Positions 53,715 through 62,918 are shown, counted from the first letter of the stretch. The stretch is 64,000 bases of DNA from Sulfitobacter sp. EhC04 (GCF_001650875.1 NZ_LXYI01000011.1:1-64000); one strand, 5' to 3'. Numbers and translations: made by a program. Notes: generated by a model from the letters alone, not told the origin.

Positions 53715-54335
53715 ATGGCCGTCAACAAGCAATTGTCGCGCTTCGTGCGCGATGCGCTGTCATCGGGCAAGACGCGGGCTGAGATTTCGCAGGCGCTGAC
53801 CGACAGCGGGTGGAGCCGCTCGGAAGTTACAGACGCGCTGGATGCCTGGGCCGAGACCATGTTCGCCCCGCCCGTACCGCGCCCGCAGGCGACGCTGTCG
53901 GCACGGGATTTCTTCATTTACGCGCTGACTTTCGGGGTGATGATCATAGGCGCAATCCATCTTGTGCAGTTGTTTCACGCGCTGATCGACCTGTGGCTGG
54001 ATACCGACAGTTACCGGTCGTCCGGCCGCATTCGCTGGTCGATGGCGGTGCTGATCGTGACAACGCCGGTCTATCTTTGGCTGACGGTGCGCGAACGGGG
54101 CAAGCTGGCTGATGATCCGGCGCTCTATCGGTCCGCGATCCGGCGCTGGCTGATGTATGTGACGCTGCTTTTGTCCGCGGCGGTGTTGCTGGGCGACGGG
54201 ATTGCGGTGATCTACGCCTTTCTCAGCGGTGATTTCACCTTGCAGTTCTTCCTCAAGGCGCTGGTGGTCGCTGTGGTCGCCGGGCTGATCTTTCTGTTCT
54301 ACCTTGCCGACATCCGCAAAGGGGATGCGGCATGA
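53715..54335 (+). CDS. DUF5671 membrane protein
   Basis: 206 residues. The N-terminal ~50 residues form a small helical domain (SRFVRDALSSGKTRAEISQALTDSGWSRSEV) resembling a helix-turn-helix or UBA-like fold. Four or five membrane helices follow (DUF5671), beginning SARDFFIYALTFGVMIIGAIHLV. Starts directly at the tadA stop and overlaps the next gene by 4 bp. Function unknown. Confidence 0.78.
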   Translation: MAVNKQLSRFVRDALSSGKTRAEISQALTDSGWSRSEVTDALDAWAETMFAPPVPRPQATLSARDFFIYALTFGVMIIGAIHLVQLFHALIDLWLDTDSYRSSGRIRWSMAVLIVTTPVYLWLTVRERGKLADDPALYRSAIRRWLMYVTLLLSAAVLLGDGIAVIYAFLSGDFTLQFFLKALVVAVVAGLIFLFYLADIRKGDAA

Positions 54336-54778
54336 ACCGGCTGTTGCTTGTTGCCGTTGTGGCGATTGTCGGCACCGGGCTGATCGCCGGTTTCATGATT
54401 GTCGGCGGTCCGGGCCATGCCCGGATGGAGCGGTATGACAGCGAACGCGCCGCCGATCTGCGCAGTCTGGGCGACTATCACCGCTGTGTGCTGGCACAGG
54501 AAGACCGCGCAGAGGACAGTGTTTCGCCACCGCAGTGCTCGGGCTATGAACAGGCACCTGACCTGTCCGACCCGGCCACCGGGGAACCTTACCGCTTTGC
54601 CCGCCTTGGACCGCAGGCCTTCAAGGTCTGCGCGACTTTCCAGACCTCATCCCAGCAGGAGGCGCGCAACCTGCGCTATTCCTATCTGGCGTTCGAGGGA
54701 GACGAGGGCTGTGTCATCTATGGGCAAGGCACCGGCGCGGATGCGCCGGCTGCCACGCTGAAGCAGACTACAGAGTGA
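54332..54778 (+). CDS. Membrane-anchored protein downstream of DUF5671
   Basis: 148 residues; starts in an ATGA overlap. One N-terminal membrane anchor (LLLVAVVAIVGTGLIAGFMIVG), then a soluble periplasmic domain with four cysteines that may form disulfides (HRCVLA, PQCSGYE, KVCATF, EGCVIYG). No known motif. The strict coupling to the DUF5671 gene suggests the two products act together. Its last 11 bases overlap the convergent UPF0173 gene. Confidence 0.72.
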   Translation: MNRLLLVAVVAIVGTGLIAGFMIVGGPGHARMERYDSERAADLRSLGDYHRCVLAQEDRAEDSVSPPQCSGYEQAPDLSDPATGEPYRFARLGPQAFKVCATFQTSSQQEARNLRYSYLAFEGDEGCVIYGQGTGADAPAATLKQTTE

Positions 54779-55460
54779 TTGCCTGCATCACCTGCGGCTC
54801 GATCACATCGACACCGGGCAGGCCCCTGGCCAGCGCCCCTGCGTCCTGCTCCAGCAGGGGGAAGGTGCGGTAGTGGCAGGGGATCACCGTCTTGAAATCG
54901 AAGTAGCGTTTGGCGGCATAGGCGGCTTCGGCCATGCCCATGGTGAAATGGCCCCCTGCTGACAGGATTCCGATGTCGGGTTTGTAGTAATCCCCGATCC
55001 AGTCCATGTCCGCCATGATGCTGGTATCGCCCGAGAAATAGATCACATGGCCTTCGCCTTTCAGGATGAATCCGGTTTCGGCCCCCATGTAGACTGGACC
55101 GCTGTCGGTCGCGACCGAGGATGAATGCGATGCGGGCACCATGCTGACGGCAACCTTGCCGCAGGTGATGGTGCCGCCCTTGCCGAAGCCGGTTGTGTTC
55201 TCGATCCCTTTTTCCGCGAACCAGCCCATCAGCTCATAAATCCCGGCCATCGGCGCCTGCGTCCGCTTGCTCACCATGTCGAGGTCGCCGGTATGGTCGC
55301 CGTGCCCGTGGGTGACCAGAATCTGCGTCGCCCCGGCAAGTGCCGCGTCATATTGCGCCTCTTCGATCATCGGATTGCCCGTCAGCCAGGGGTCGATCAG
55401 GATCACCTGATCTTCGATTTCGATGCGAAAGGACCCGTGGCCCAGCCATATGATATTCAT
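54768..55460 (-). CDS. UPF0173 metal-dependent hydrolase (metallo-beta-lactamase fold)
   Basis: 230 residues. Metal ligands of the fold are visible: THGHGDHTGD (HxHxDH), the later His in VPASHSSS, Asp in YFSGDTSIM and His in IPCHYRTFPLLEQD. N-terminal WLGHGSFRIE is characteristic of the UPF0173/UlaG-like group. Probably binds two metal ions and hydrolyses a phosphate or lactone bond; the substrate is unknown. Single gene, convergent with the preceding pair. Confidence 0.9.
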   Translation of the reverse strand: MNIIWLGHGSFRIEIEDQVILIDPWLTGNPMIEEAQYDAALAGATQILVTHGHGDHTGDLDMVSKRTQAPMAGIYELMGWFAEKGIENTTGFGKGGTITCGKVAVSMVPASHSSSVATDSGPVYMGAETGFILKGEGHVIYFSGDTSIMADMDWIGDYYKPDIGILSAGGHFTMGMAEAAYAAKRYFDFKTVIPCHYRTFPLLEQDAGALARGLPGVDVIEPQVMQAITL

Positions 55461-55621
55461 GCAATTCTCCTTTTGTCTTCATGTCTGCTTTGTCAGCAAG
55501 ACTAGCGCGTCGAATGGATTTGGGGAGGTATTTTTGACCTGATGCCGCAGATGCGCAGGCCGCGCCCTTGCGAGGGGCGGGCAGCAAGGGTACATGACCC
55601 GCAAAGAGATGGAGAGCGTTC

Positions 55622-55909
55622 ATGTCAATTGACGAGAGCACCGCCGCACGCGTGGCGAAACTGGCCCGGATCAAGGTCGATCCCGAAGCGCTGCCCGCGC
55701 TGGCGCAGGATTTCAACGGCATCCTCGGCTTTATCGAACAATTGAGCGAAGTGGACGTGGACGGGGTCGAGCCGATGACATCCGTGACACCCCAGCGCCT
55801 GAAGCGCCGCGCGGATGTGGTCGATGACGGGAGCCAGCAGGACGCCGTGCTGAAAAACGCGCCGGATGCGCGCGAGGGGTTCTTTGCGGTGCCGAAGGTG
55901 GTTGAATAA
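55622..55909 (+). CDS. gatC: Asp-tRNA(Asn)/Glu-tRNA(Gln) amidotransferase subunit C
   Basis: 95 residues with the full GatC pattern: [25 protein letters not shown], then the hinge [12 protein letters not shown] and C-terminal [17 protein letters not shown]. GatC ties GatA to GatB in the amidotransferase that makes Gln-tRNA(Gln) or Asn-tRNA(Asn) from misacylated tRNA. Its TAA overlaps the gatA ATG (TAATG). gatB is not in this window. Confidence 0.95.
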   Translation: MSIDESTAARVAKLARIKVDPEALPALAQDFNGILGFIEQLSEVDVDGVEPMTSVTPQRLKRRADVVDDGSQQDAVLKNAPDAREGFFAVPKVVE

Positions 55910-57396
55910 TGTCTGATCTGAACAAACTGGGACTGGCCGGGGCACGCGACGCCCTGCGCGCGGGTGACACCACTTCGAAGGCCCTGACAGAGGCCTGTCT
56001 GGCGGCAATCGACGGGGCAGGGGCGCTGAATGCCTTTGTCCACAACACCCCCGACATCGCGCTGGCGCAGGCCGAGGCGGCGGATACACGTCTGAAAGCA
56101 GGCGATGCGCCCGCCATGTGCGGCCTGCCGATCGGGATCAAGGATCTGTTCTGCACCAAGGGTGTGCCGTCGCAGGCGGGCTCGCGCATCCTTCAGGGGT
56201 TCCTGCCGCAATACGAAAGCACGGTCAGCCAGAACCTGTTCGACGCGGGTGCGGTCATGCTGGGCAAGCTCAACATGGATGAATTCGCCATGGGCTCGTC
56301 CAATGAAACCTCCGTCTATGGCAATGCGGTCAACCCGTGGCGGCGCGGCAATGACGACACGGCCCTGACGCCCGGCGGCTCTTCGGGCGGATCGGCGGCA
56401 GCGGTGGCGGCGGACCTTTGCCTTGCCGCAACCGGCACGGACACCGGCGGGTCGATCCGCCAGCCTGCGGCCTTTACCGGCACGGTGGGGATCAAGCCGA
56501 CCTATGGGCGCTGCTCGCGCTGGGGCATCGTGGCCTTTGCCTCCAGCCTCGATCAGGCCGGTCCGATGACAAAATCCGTGCGTGACGCCGCCATCATGCT
56601 TGAGGCGATGTGCGGCCATGATCCCAGGGATTCCACCTCTGCCGATCTGCCGGTGCCGGATTTCGAAGCGGCGCTGACCGGCGACATGCGCGGCAAAAAG
56701 ATCGGCATCCCCCGCGAATATCGCATGGATGGCATGCCCGAGGAGATTGAAAAGCTCTGGTCCGATGGCATTGCGATGATGAAAGACGCAGGCGCCGAGA
56801 TCGTTGATATCTCGCTGCCGCATACGAAATACGCGCTGCCCACATATTACGTGATCGCGCCCGCCGAGGCGTCGAGCAACCTCGCGCGTTACGATGGTGT
56901 CCGCTATGGCCACCGCGCCGGGCTGGATCAGGGCGACGGCATTACCGAGATGTATGAAAAAACCCGCGCCGAAGGCTTTGGGCCGGAAGTGCAGCGCCGC
57001 GTGATGATCGGCACCTATGTGCTCTCTGCGGGCTTTTACGACGCCTATTACAACCGCGCCCGCAAGGTGCGCACACTGATCAAGCGCGACTTCGAACAGG
57101 TCTTCGCGCAAGGCATCGACTGCATACTGACACCGGCGACACCTTCCGCCGCCTTCGGTCTTGGAGAGATGACGGATGCCGACCCGGTGGCGATGTATCT
57201 CAATGACGTGTTCACGGTGACGGTGAACCTGGCCGGTTTGCCGGGCATCGCGGTGCCGACAGGGCAGGACCGCCAGGGGCTGCCACTGGGCCTGCAACTG
57301 ATCGGACGGCCCTGGGAAGAGGCCGATTTGCTGTCTTCCGCCTATGCGCTGGAACGCAGCGCGGGGTTTGTGGCCAAGCCGGACAAATGGTGGTAA
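55909..57396 (+). CDS. gatA: Asp-tRNA(Asn)/Glu-tRNA(Gln) amidotransferase subunit A
   Basis: 495 residues, amidase-signature family. The catalytic triad elements are visible: Lys in [10 protein letters not shown] and the Ser-cisSer region [29 protein letters not shown]. The C-terminal [13 protein letters not shown] and [14 protein letters not shown] are typical. It releases ammonia from glutamine and channels it to GatB. Length matches bacterial GatA. Coupled to gatC. Confidence 0.96.
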   Translation: MSDLNKLGLAGARDALRAGDTTSKALTEACLAAIDGAGALNAFVHNTPDIALAQAEAADTRLKAGDAPAMCGLPIGIKDLFCTKGVPSQAGSRILQGFLPQYESTVSQNLFDAGAVMLGKLNMDEFAMGSSNETSVYGNAVNPWRRGNDDTALTPGGSSGGSAAAVAADLCLAATGTDTGGSIRQPAAFTGTVGIKPTYGRCSRWGIVAFASSLDQAGPMTKSVRDAAIMLEAMCGHDPRDSTSADLPVPDFEAALTGDMRGKKIGIPREYRMDGMPEEIEKLWSDGIAMMKDAGAEIVDISLPHTKYALPTYYVIAPAEASSNLARYDGVRYGHRAGLDQGDGITEMYEKTRAEGFGPEVQRRVMIGTYVLSAGFYDAYYNRARKVRTLIKRDFEQVFAQGIDCILTPATPSAAFGLGEMTDADPVAMYLNDVFTVTVNLAGLPGIAVPTGQDRQGLPLGLQLIGRPWEEADLLSSAYALERSAGFVAKPDKWW

Positions 57397-57434
57397 AAGC
57401 CTTGCCAACAAGTCTGAAAGACAAAGCAGGACCC

Positions 57435-58193
57435 ATGATTTCAAGATCTTTTCTCGTTCTCGCCGCTGGCGTGATGCTGGCAGCATGTCAGCCTGCGGTT
57501 CCTGATTCCGGCCGTGGTGTTGGTTTTGACGATAGCGACCGTGCCCAGCGACAGGCCCGCGACGCGGCACTTGCTGCCGAAAGCGCCTCCACCGTGCCGG
57601 CCCCCGCCTCGGTGACCGAGGCACCTCTGTCGGCACCCGCCGAAGGCTCTGCCGAAGCGACGGCGGCTGAAACCTCCCGCGTGTTGGCAGCGACTCGCCC
57701 CGGTGCCAGCAATGGTCTGGGCAATGACGCCGCAACCAATTCCGGCGTGGCACCGGTGAACGCAAGCCCCTCCAACCCGGCACCCGCTGTCATCAACAGC
57801 GCGGGCATCTCGAACGAGAACAATTTCGATGCTGTTTCCGGCCAGCGCAGCATCGGTGACGATGCCGCGCGCATTGCCGCGAATCGCGCGCAGTACCAGA
57901 TCGTTCAGCCCGAAGCGCTGCCGGACCGGGCAGACGCGGGGCCGAACATCGTGGCCTATGCGCTGCAATCGAACCACGAGCGGGGCACCCAGGTCTATCG
58001 CCGCATCGGCCTGAACAAGGCGGCCAAATACGCCCGGTCCTGTGGCGAATATTCGCATCCAGACCGGGCGCAGATCGCCTTTCTTGAGGCGGGTGGACCG
58101 GAAAAGGACCGTCAGGGGATGGACCCGGATGGCGATGGCTTTGCCTGTGACTGGGACCCGACCCCGTTCCGCCGGGCCGCGCAGGCCGGCTAG
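57435..58193 (+). CDS. Lipoprotein with C-terminal Excalibur-like calcium-binding domain
   Basis: 252 residues from the ATG at 57435 (AGCAGG upstream); an in-frame extension from 57387 overlaps gatA and hides the leader. Lipobox GVMLAAC. A long low-complexity Ala/Ser/Pro region (~20-150) follows, then a C-terminal domain with a Cys pair (KYARSCGEYSHPDRAQIAFLEAGGPEKDRQGMDPDGDGFACDWDP), whose DPDGDGFAC motif is the Excalibur calcium-binding signature. Probably envelope-anchored; function unknown. Confidence 0.82.
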   Translation: MISRSFLVLAAGVMLAACQPAVPDSGRGVGFDDSDRAQRQARDAALAAESASTVPAPASVTEAPLSAPAEGSAEATAAETSRVLAATRPGASNGLGNDAATNSGVAPVNASPSNPAPAVINSAGISNENNFDAVSGQRSIGDDAARIAANRAQYQIVQPEALPDRADAGPNIVAYALQSNHERGTQVYRRIGLNKAAKYARSCGEYSHPDRAQIAFLEAGGPEKDRQGMDPDGDGFACDWDPTPFRRAAQAG

Positions 58194-58205
58194 GGCTGCG
58201 ACCGG

Positions 58206-58847
58206 GTGGACGGTCTGAGCTCGCCCAATTTCGGCCCGCGCCGCAACGGGCTGACGCCCCGGCTGATCGTGATCCACTATACCGCGATGGAAAGTGCCGA
58301 TGCCGCCCTAGCGCGCCTGTGTGACCCGCAGGCCGAAGTTTCCGCCCATTACCTGATTTCGAACCACGGCCGGAACCTGCAACTGGTGGCAGATGACATG
58401 CGCGCCTGGCATGCCGGGGCAGGGGAATGGGCCGGGCAGGCCGACATCAACTCACGTTCCATCGGGATCGAGTTGGACAATCGCGGATGCCATCCGTTTT
58501 CAGAGCCGCAGATGGGGGCGCTTGAGGCCCTGCTGAGAACCCTGATGGCCCGCTGGGACATCCCGCCTGCCGGTGTTCTGGGCCATTCCGACATTGCGCC
58601 GGGGCGTAAATCCGACCCCGGTCCGCATTTCGACTGGGCGCGGCTGGCGCGGCAGGGGCTGGCGCTGACAACTCCGGCAGCCCCGGCGGAAACCGCCACA
58701 GAAACCGGATTCCGCGCGGCGGCGCGGGCGGCGGGCTATACCTCGGATGTGCCGCTTGAGACGCTTCTGGCCGCGACCCGCCTGCGTCACGGGCCATGGC
58801 GGCGCGGGCCACTCTGTGCTGCCGATCTGGCGCTGCCGCCACTCTGA
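58206..58847 (+). CDS. N-acetylmuramoyl-L-alanine amidase, AmpD/amidase_2 family
   Basis: 213 residues starting at GTG (58206). Zinc ligands of the family: first His in LIVIHYTAM, later His and Asp in LGHSDIAPGRKSDPGPHFDW. SIGIELDNRG is also conserved. No signal peptide, so a cytoplasmic, AmpD-like role in recycling anhydro-muropeptides is likely. It cleaves the MurNAc-L-Ala bond. Located just upstream of rnpB on the same strand. Confidence 0.9.
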   Translation: MDGLSSPNFGPRRNGLTPRLIVIHYTAMESADAALARLCDPQAEVSAHYLISNHGRNLQLVADDMRAWHAGAGEWAGQADINSRSIGIELDNRGCHPFSEPQMGALEALLRTLMARWDIPPAGVLGHSDIAPGRKSDPGPHFDWARLARQGLALTTPAAPAETATETGFRAAARAAGYTSDVPLETLLAATRLRHGPWRRGPLCAADLALPPL

Positions 58848-58939
58848 CCCGCCACCTCCCGCTTCTTTATGCCCAAAATACGCCTGCCCCCGGTCTGCCC
58901 CATTGACGCGGTCCGCGTTCAGCGCCTATGCCAAAGCTC

Positions 58940-59363
58940 GCGCGGAAGGCTGGATGGCCGCTTCGTGACATCCGCTCGCGCGGATGCACGGGGAGGAAAG
59001 TCCGGACTCCAAAAAGAGACGGTGCCGGGTAATGCCCGGGCGGGGCAACCCGACGGAAAGCGCCACAGAAATGATACCGCCACGCCGCAGGTCGGGAAAC
59101 CGAAACCACGACGGGGTAAGGGTGAAAAGGTGGGGTAAGGGCCCACCGCGCCGCTGGCAACAGGGGCGGCATGGCAAGCCCCACCGGGAGCAATGCCAAA
59201 TAGGGACCGCGCGCCACCGGCCTTCGGGCCGGGGCGGGGCCGCTTTTGCCCCAGCAGGTCCGGGTTGGCAGCTGTAGCCCTGCGGGCAATCGCAGGGTCA
59301 GAGGAATGGTCATCCACGGGGGATTTCCCCCGTGACAAAATCCGGCTTACAGGCCTTCCGCGC
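58940..59363 (+). ncRNA. rnpB: RNase P RNA, class A
   Basis: Terminal arms GCGCGGAAGGC (58940-58950) and GCCTTCCGCGC (59353-59363) pair perfectly as P1. Universal core elements are present: GAGGAAAGTCCGGACTCC at about 58991, ACAGAAA near 59065, the GGGTAAGGGTGAAAAGGTG stretch, and the CAAAATCCGGCTTAC 3' core. About 424 bases, the expected size for an alphaproteobacterial type A RNA. It is the catalytic subunit that matures tRNA 5' ends. A double hairpin follows as terminator. Confidence 0.95.
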
Positions 59364-59378
59364 GTTTTCGGCCGGTGT

Positions 59379-59422
59379 CGGATTTTTCGAAAAATCCGGC
59401 CCGGAAAATTCGAATTTTCCGG
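59379..59422 (+). terminator. Double hairpin after rnpB
   Basis: CGGATTTTTCGAAAAATCCG (59379-59398) and a 22-base palindrome at 59401-59422 with core GGAAAATTCGAATTTTCC lie in tandem just after the RNA. They have the same A/T-centred paired-hairpin design as the modules at 21147, 23901, 26516 and 52056. Confidence 0.7.
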
Positions 59423-59554
59423 CACCTTGCCAACGCGGCCCCCGGTTTGGATTTCTTGCGTCTTTTGCTGTTGACACGGAGACGCATCCGGGTAAAAGCC
59501 GGGGTTCAGAATTCACGCCAGACCCCCGGTGCGGTCGGCAGCAGGAGAAGCAAG

Positions 59555-59722
59555 ATGGCAAAGCCAACCACGATCAAGATCCGTCTGAACTCGTCCGCGG
59601 GCACAGGCCACTTCTATGTCACCAAGAAGAACGCGCGCACCATGACCGAAAAGATGGTCATCAAGAAGTACGACCCCGTTGCACGCAAGCACGTCGACTA
59701 CAAGGAAGGCAAGATCAAGTAA
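59555..59722 (+). CDS. rpmG: 50S ribosomal protein L33
   Basis: 55 residues from the ATG at 59555 (GCAGGAGAAG upstream); a 60-residue upstream extension in the same frame runs through the rnpB terminator and is rejected. The sequence [26 protein letters not shown] is typical of alphaproteobacterial L33. It lacks the zinc-binding CxxC pairs, so it is the zinc-independent form. A strong terminator follows. Confidence 0.96.
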   Translation: MAKPTTIKIRLNSSAGTGHFYVTKKNARTMTEKMVIKKYDPVARKHVDYKEGKIK

Positions 59723-59746
59723 GATCAAGCTGACTGACTATGCTAG

Positions 59747-59770
59747 GCCGCGCGTTTCGCGCGGCTTTTT
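59747..59770 (+). terminator. Rho-independent terminator of rpmG
   Basis: Perfect 8-bp stem GCCGCGCG/CGCGCGGC with a TTT loop followed by TTTTT, 24 bases after the stop codon. Confidence 0.9.
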
Positions 59771-59940
59771 GCGTTTCATGGGTGGGGTTTCCCCCGCAGC
59801 CCCTTCTCTGGCTGGCATCTGCCGGATGTAATGGCCGCCGTTAATCTCATTGAAAGATCGCCGCCCTAAGCCTGTCCCAAAGGCAGCGGGACGGCAGCAG
59901 TTCGTCGTGACGCCGCCAAATCGCCCATTCGGGGACGGGT

Positions 59941-61128
59941 GTGCCCAATCCTGCAGTTGGGTTGGCCCACTTTGCAACGACCCGCGCGGCAGGCGCGGTA
60001 CGGACGGGGACGGCAGTTGTGGCGGCAATTCATGATCTTCTCGAACTGACTGACATTTCGTCTGGCACGACCTATTCCCTTGAAAACGGCAATCTGCTTG
60101 GTGTCGTCGACAACATGACCTCGGGCGAACTCGACGATGGCGAGTTCGACGAGGGTGACGTGGTCAACATTGGCGGGGTCAATTACACCATCGACCTGAT
60201 CGAGGAACCCGACAGCACGGGGGCGATCCTGCTCGGTGATGGGTCATCCGATAGTTTCGGGCCGGGCAGCGAAAGCAACCTGAGCTTCGTTTTCCTGACC
60301 CTGTCGAATGGCGGCGATGTCCGGTACTTTGCAATCCCGAATGACAGCTTTGGTGACATGAACGTCCAGGCGCTCACGACCGGGGCGATACAATCGGTGG
60401 GGGGCAGCGATGCGGCGATCATCTCCACCACCGATAATGATATCGAGGTGGTGTGTTTTACCGCTGGAACGCTGATTGAAACCGAAGATGGGCAACAAAC
60501 ACCGGTGGAGCACCTTCAGGTGGGTGACCGGGTTCTGACATTGGATTGCGGATTGCAGAAAATCCGCTGGATCGGGGCCAAACGGCTGCCCGCGCGGCTG
60601 CTCAGGGAATGCCCCAGGCTTCGGCCGGTTCAGATCGCCGCCGGAACATTGGGCCCCGGCTGCCCGCAGCGGGATCTGCTGGTATCGCCTCAGCACAGCA
60701 TCCTTGTCCGGTCGAAGATCGCGTTGCGCATGTTCGGCGCGCCGGAGGTTCTGGTCGCGGCCAAGCAATTGGTAGCCCTGGAAGGTGTCGCCCCGGTGGA
60801 GGAGGCCGGAGCCGTGACATACTATCATCTGCTGCTGGACCGGCATGACATCCTTTGGGCAAATGGTGCCCCCTGCGAGAGCCTTTACACCGGTCCGCAG
60901 GCGCTTCGGACGTTGTCGGAGGCTGACAGGGCGGAGCTGTCCGCGATCCTGCCAGAGGTCATCCAGCCGGAAAGCGATGTGCCCGCCTGCCGCCCCATGG
61001 CCTCCGGGCGGCGCGCGCGTCAACTGGCCTATCGCCACAGGAAAAACAACATGCCGCTGGCGGATGAGGCGCTGTTGCAGCCGGGGCAATGGCGGGTCAG
61101 GGAGGATGCAGTGCAACCCAGGTCCTGA
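59941..61128 (+). CDS. Hint-domain (hedgehog/intein-like) protein
   Basis: Up to 395 residues from the GTG at 59941; a second GTG at 60019, with GGGGACGG upstream, would begin MAAIHDLLELTDISSGTTYS and looks more like the start of this family. The N-terminal ~150 residues are acidic beta-rich sequence. The Hint domain begins at CFTAGTLIETEDG (catalytic Cys), then VEHLQVGDRVLTLDCG, and ends with the SPQHSILVRS block. The C-terminal part is helical and basic. In Rhodobacteraceae such Hint proteins are frequent and may self-process secreted proteins. No intein-type C-terminal Asn is evident. Confidence 0.8.
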   Translation: MPNPAVGLAHFATTRAAGAVRTGTAVVAAIHDLLELTDISSGTTYSLENGNLLGVVDNMTSGELDDGEFDEGDVVNIGGVNYTIDLIEEPDSTGAILLGDGSSDSFGPGSESNLSFVFLTLSNGGDVRYFAIPNDSFGDMNVQALTTGAIQSVGGSDAAIISTTDNDIEVVCFTAGTLIETEDGQQTPVEHLQVGDRVLTLDCGLQKIRWIGAKRLPARLLRECPRLRPVQIAAGTLGPGCPQRDLLVSPQHSILVRSKIALRMFGAPEVLVAAKQLVALEGVAPVEEAGAVTYYHLLLDRHDILWANGAPCESLYTGPQALRTLSEADRAELSAILPEVIQPESDVPACRPMASGRRARQLAYRHRKNNMPLADEALLQPGQWRVREDAVQPRS

Positions 61129-61218
61129 TCCGGGGCCGGGTGCGGAGGGAAGCCACCCTTGCGCAGGATCGGTCAAACGGCAATAGTCGGTGTGTCCCAA
61201 GCTGCCAAGGAACACCAG

Positions 61219-61365
61219 ATGTCCAAGATGATCGCTGCCCTGACCCTTGTGGGTCTGCTCACTGCCTGCACCGGAAAGCTCGGAGGCCCACAGCCTGCGC
61301 CGGTCTTTGGCGGCACCTATTCCAACAGTGTGGGCTTTACCAGCATCGGCTACGAGCCCTTCTGA
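61219..61365 (+). CDS. Very small lipoprotein
   Basis: 48 residues from the ATG at 61219 with AAGGAACA upstream. Leader MSKMIAALTLVGLLTAC has a clear lipobox (LLTAC), leaving a short Gly/Pro-rich mature part ending IGYEPF. No family recognised. It could be an envelope peptide or a lysis-type lipoprotein, but nothing in the context decides. Confidence 0.65.
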   Translation: MSKMIAALTLVGLLTACTGKLGGPQPAPVFGGTYSNSVGFTSIGYEPF

Positions 61366-61374
61366 ACGCGCCCT

Positions 61375-61683
61375 TTACCTGTCTTCGGGCGGAATGCCCC
61401 GTGTCGCGGCGACAAAGGCTGTGATGTCTTCCAGCCTGTGTTTCAGGCTGCGCCGCTTTGTGCCGGGCGGCTGGTCGGTCAGGCTGACACCCGGTCGCCG
61501 GGCCTGTCGTGGCCGGATCGGGCGCGGCACAAAACCACCTGCACAGTTCGGGCAGACATTGTGCAGCACGTTGTCAACGCAGTCCGCGCAGAAGGTGCAT
61601 TCATAGCTGCAAATGCGCGCCTCTGTTGCATCCGGCGGCAGGTCGCGATCGCACATTTCGCAATTGGGTCTGATTTCCAGCAT
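61375..61683 (-). CDS. DUF1272 zinc-binding protein
   Basis: 102 residues from the ATG at 61683 (GGAG upstream). Cys pairs NCEMCDRDLP, CTFCADC and VCPNCAGG match the DUF1272 zinc-ribbon pattern. The C-terminal extension (RHSLK-like basic stretch, ITAFVAATRGIPPEDR) is longer than the minimal domain. Function unknown. It follows the BI-1 gene on the same strand but is separated from it by a terminator. Confidence 0.82.
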   Translation of the reverse strand: MLEIRPNCEMCDRDLPPDATEARICSYECTFCADCVDNVLHNVCPNCAGGFVPRPIRPRQARRPGVSLTDQPPGTKRRSLKHRLEDITAFVAATRGIPPEDR

Positions 61684-61698
61684 CGGTCGCTCCAACGA

Positions 61699-61728
61699 AA
61701 AAGGGCCAATCCCTTGCAGGATTGGCCC
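61699..61728 (-). terminator. Rho-independent terminator of the BI-1 gene
   Basis: Perfect 10-bp stem GGGCCAATCC/GGATTGGCCC (61703-61712 and 61719-61728). On the minus strand it is followed by TTTTT. It ends 24 bases after the BI-1-type stop codon. Confidence 0.9.
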
Positions 61729-61751
61729 ATGTCACGTCACAGACGCAATGT

Positions 61752-62528
61752 TTATTCGCGGTTGCCGAACAAGGACAGCAGCATCATGAACATGTTGATG
61801 AAGTCCAGATAGAGGTTCAGCGCGCCCATGATGGCGGCCTTGCCCAGCCATTCGCTGTCACCGTGGTGTGCATGTGCCAGATACTCGGTCTTGATCTTCT
61901 GGGTGTCATAGGCGGTCAGACCGGCAAAGATCAGGACGCCGATGGCGGAGATCGCGAACATCAGCGCCGAAGAGGCGAGGAAGATGTTCACGATGGAGGC
62001 CACGATCAGGCCAATCACACCCATGATCAGGAAGCTGCCCCAACCGGAAATATCCTTCTTGGTGGTGTATCCCCAGAGCGACAGCCCGGCAAAGGCGATG
62101 GCGGTGATCAGGAACACCTGCGCGATGGAATAGCCGGTGAAGACCAGAAAGATCGAGCTGATCGAAATGCCCATCACGGCAGCGAAAGCATAGAATACAG
62201 TCTGCGCGGTTGCGGCGGACATCTTGTTGATCATCGCGCTGAAGCCAAAGACAAAGGCCAGCGGCGCGAACATCACAACCCATTTCAGCGGCGAGGCATA
62301 AAGCGCATAGCCGATGTCGGTCAGGTATTTGTCAGTCCCGATCTGTGCGGCCGCGCCGGAGGGGTCGGTGGTGACCGCCAGGCCCGAAATCGCCCATGCG
62401 GCGGCAAAGGTGATCAGCATGCCCACGGACATCGTGCCGTAGACCTTGTTCATATGGGCGCGCAGCCCCTCGTCGATTGCGGCGGCGCGGGTTCCGGCAC
62501 CTGTCCGGATTGTATTCACGTCGGCCAT
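61752..62528 (-). CDS. Bax inhibitor-1/YccA-family membrane protein
   Basis: 258 residues with seven membrane helices. The family features include the N-terminal RAHMNKVYGTMSVGMLITFAAAW and the C-terminal AYDTQKIKTEYL..LGKAAIMGALNLYLDFINMFMMLLSLFG. Related proteins form pH-sensitive calcium leak channels or interact with the FtsH protease (YccA). A dedicated terminator follows. The gene is preceded by a 137-bp gap that should hold its promoter. Confidence 0.92.
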   Translation of the reverse strand: MADVNTIRTGAGTRAAAIDEGLRAHMNKVYGTMSVGMLITFAAAWAISGLAVTTDPSGAAAQIGTDKYLTDIGYALYASPLKWVVMFAPLAFVFGFSAMINKMSAATAQTVFYAFAAVMGISISSIFLVFTGYSIAQVFLITAIAFAGLSLWGYTTKKDISGWGSFLIMGVIGLIVASIVNIFLASSALMFAISAIGVLIFAGLTAYDTQKIKTEYLAHAHHGDSEWLGKAAIMGALNLYLDFINMFMMLLSLFGNRE

Positions 62529-62665
62529 GAATGGACCTCCAATTGGCTAAGTGTTGCTTACCACGCGGGATGCGGACGGTATCCCGGTGAATATCGGGAC
62601 TGCGGCCTTGATTTTCAAGTGGTAATAGCGCGCGCGGAGCGGTCTTTTCCAGGCCACTGAAGCGC

Positions 62666-62896
62666 CTATCGACCAGACAGCCAATGTGCGGGAACATCCC
62701 ATGGTGGCCGCCGCGCCTCCTTCTGGGCTTCGGTGCGGTTCACGCCGATGTCTTGCAGCAGGTGGTTGTCAAGTTGGCCCAAGCGCCGCCTGCTGCGGGC
62801 AATGGCCCTGAGGCGCAGGAATCCTGCCCAAAGTGAACTGCGCCGGGTCTTGATTGCGCGGCCCCGGCCCGAGGCGCTGTCGAAAAGCTGTGCCAT
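62666..62896 (-). CDS. DUF1127 small basic protein
   Basis: 76 residues from the ATG at 62896, with AAGGAT upstream. The DUF1127 core is RLGQLDNHLLQDIGVNRTEAQKEARRPPWDVP. Short basic proteins of this family are common in alphaproteobacteria and some act as RNA-binding regulators of phosphate or carbon metabolism. It is divergent from a LysR gene, which may control it. Confidence 0.85.
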   Translation of the reverse strand: MAQLFDSASGRGRAIKTRRSSLWAGFLRLRAIARSRRRLGQLDNHLLQDIGVNRTEAQKEARRPPWDVPAHWLSGR

Positions 62897-62918
62897 TCCA
62901 TTATCCTTCGAAATTTGT

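Noticed and set aside
55348..57783. 811-codon minus-strand open frame opposite gatC/gatA
   Set aside because: Shadow of gatCA, which match their families end to end.
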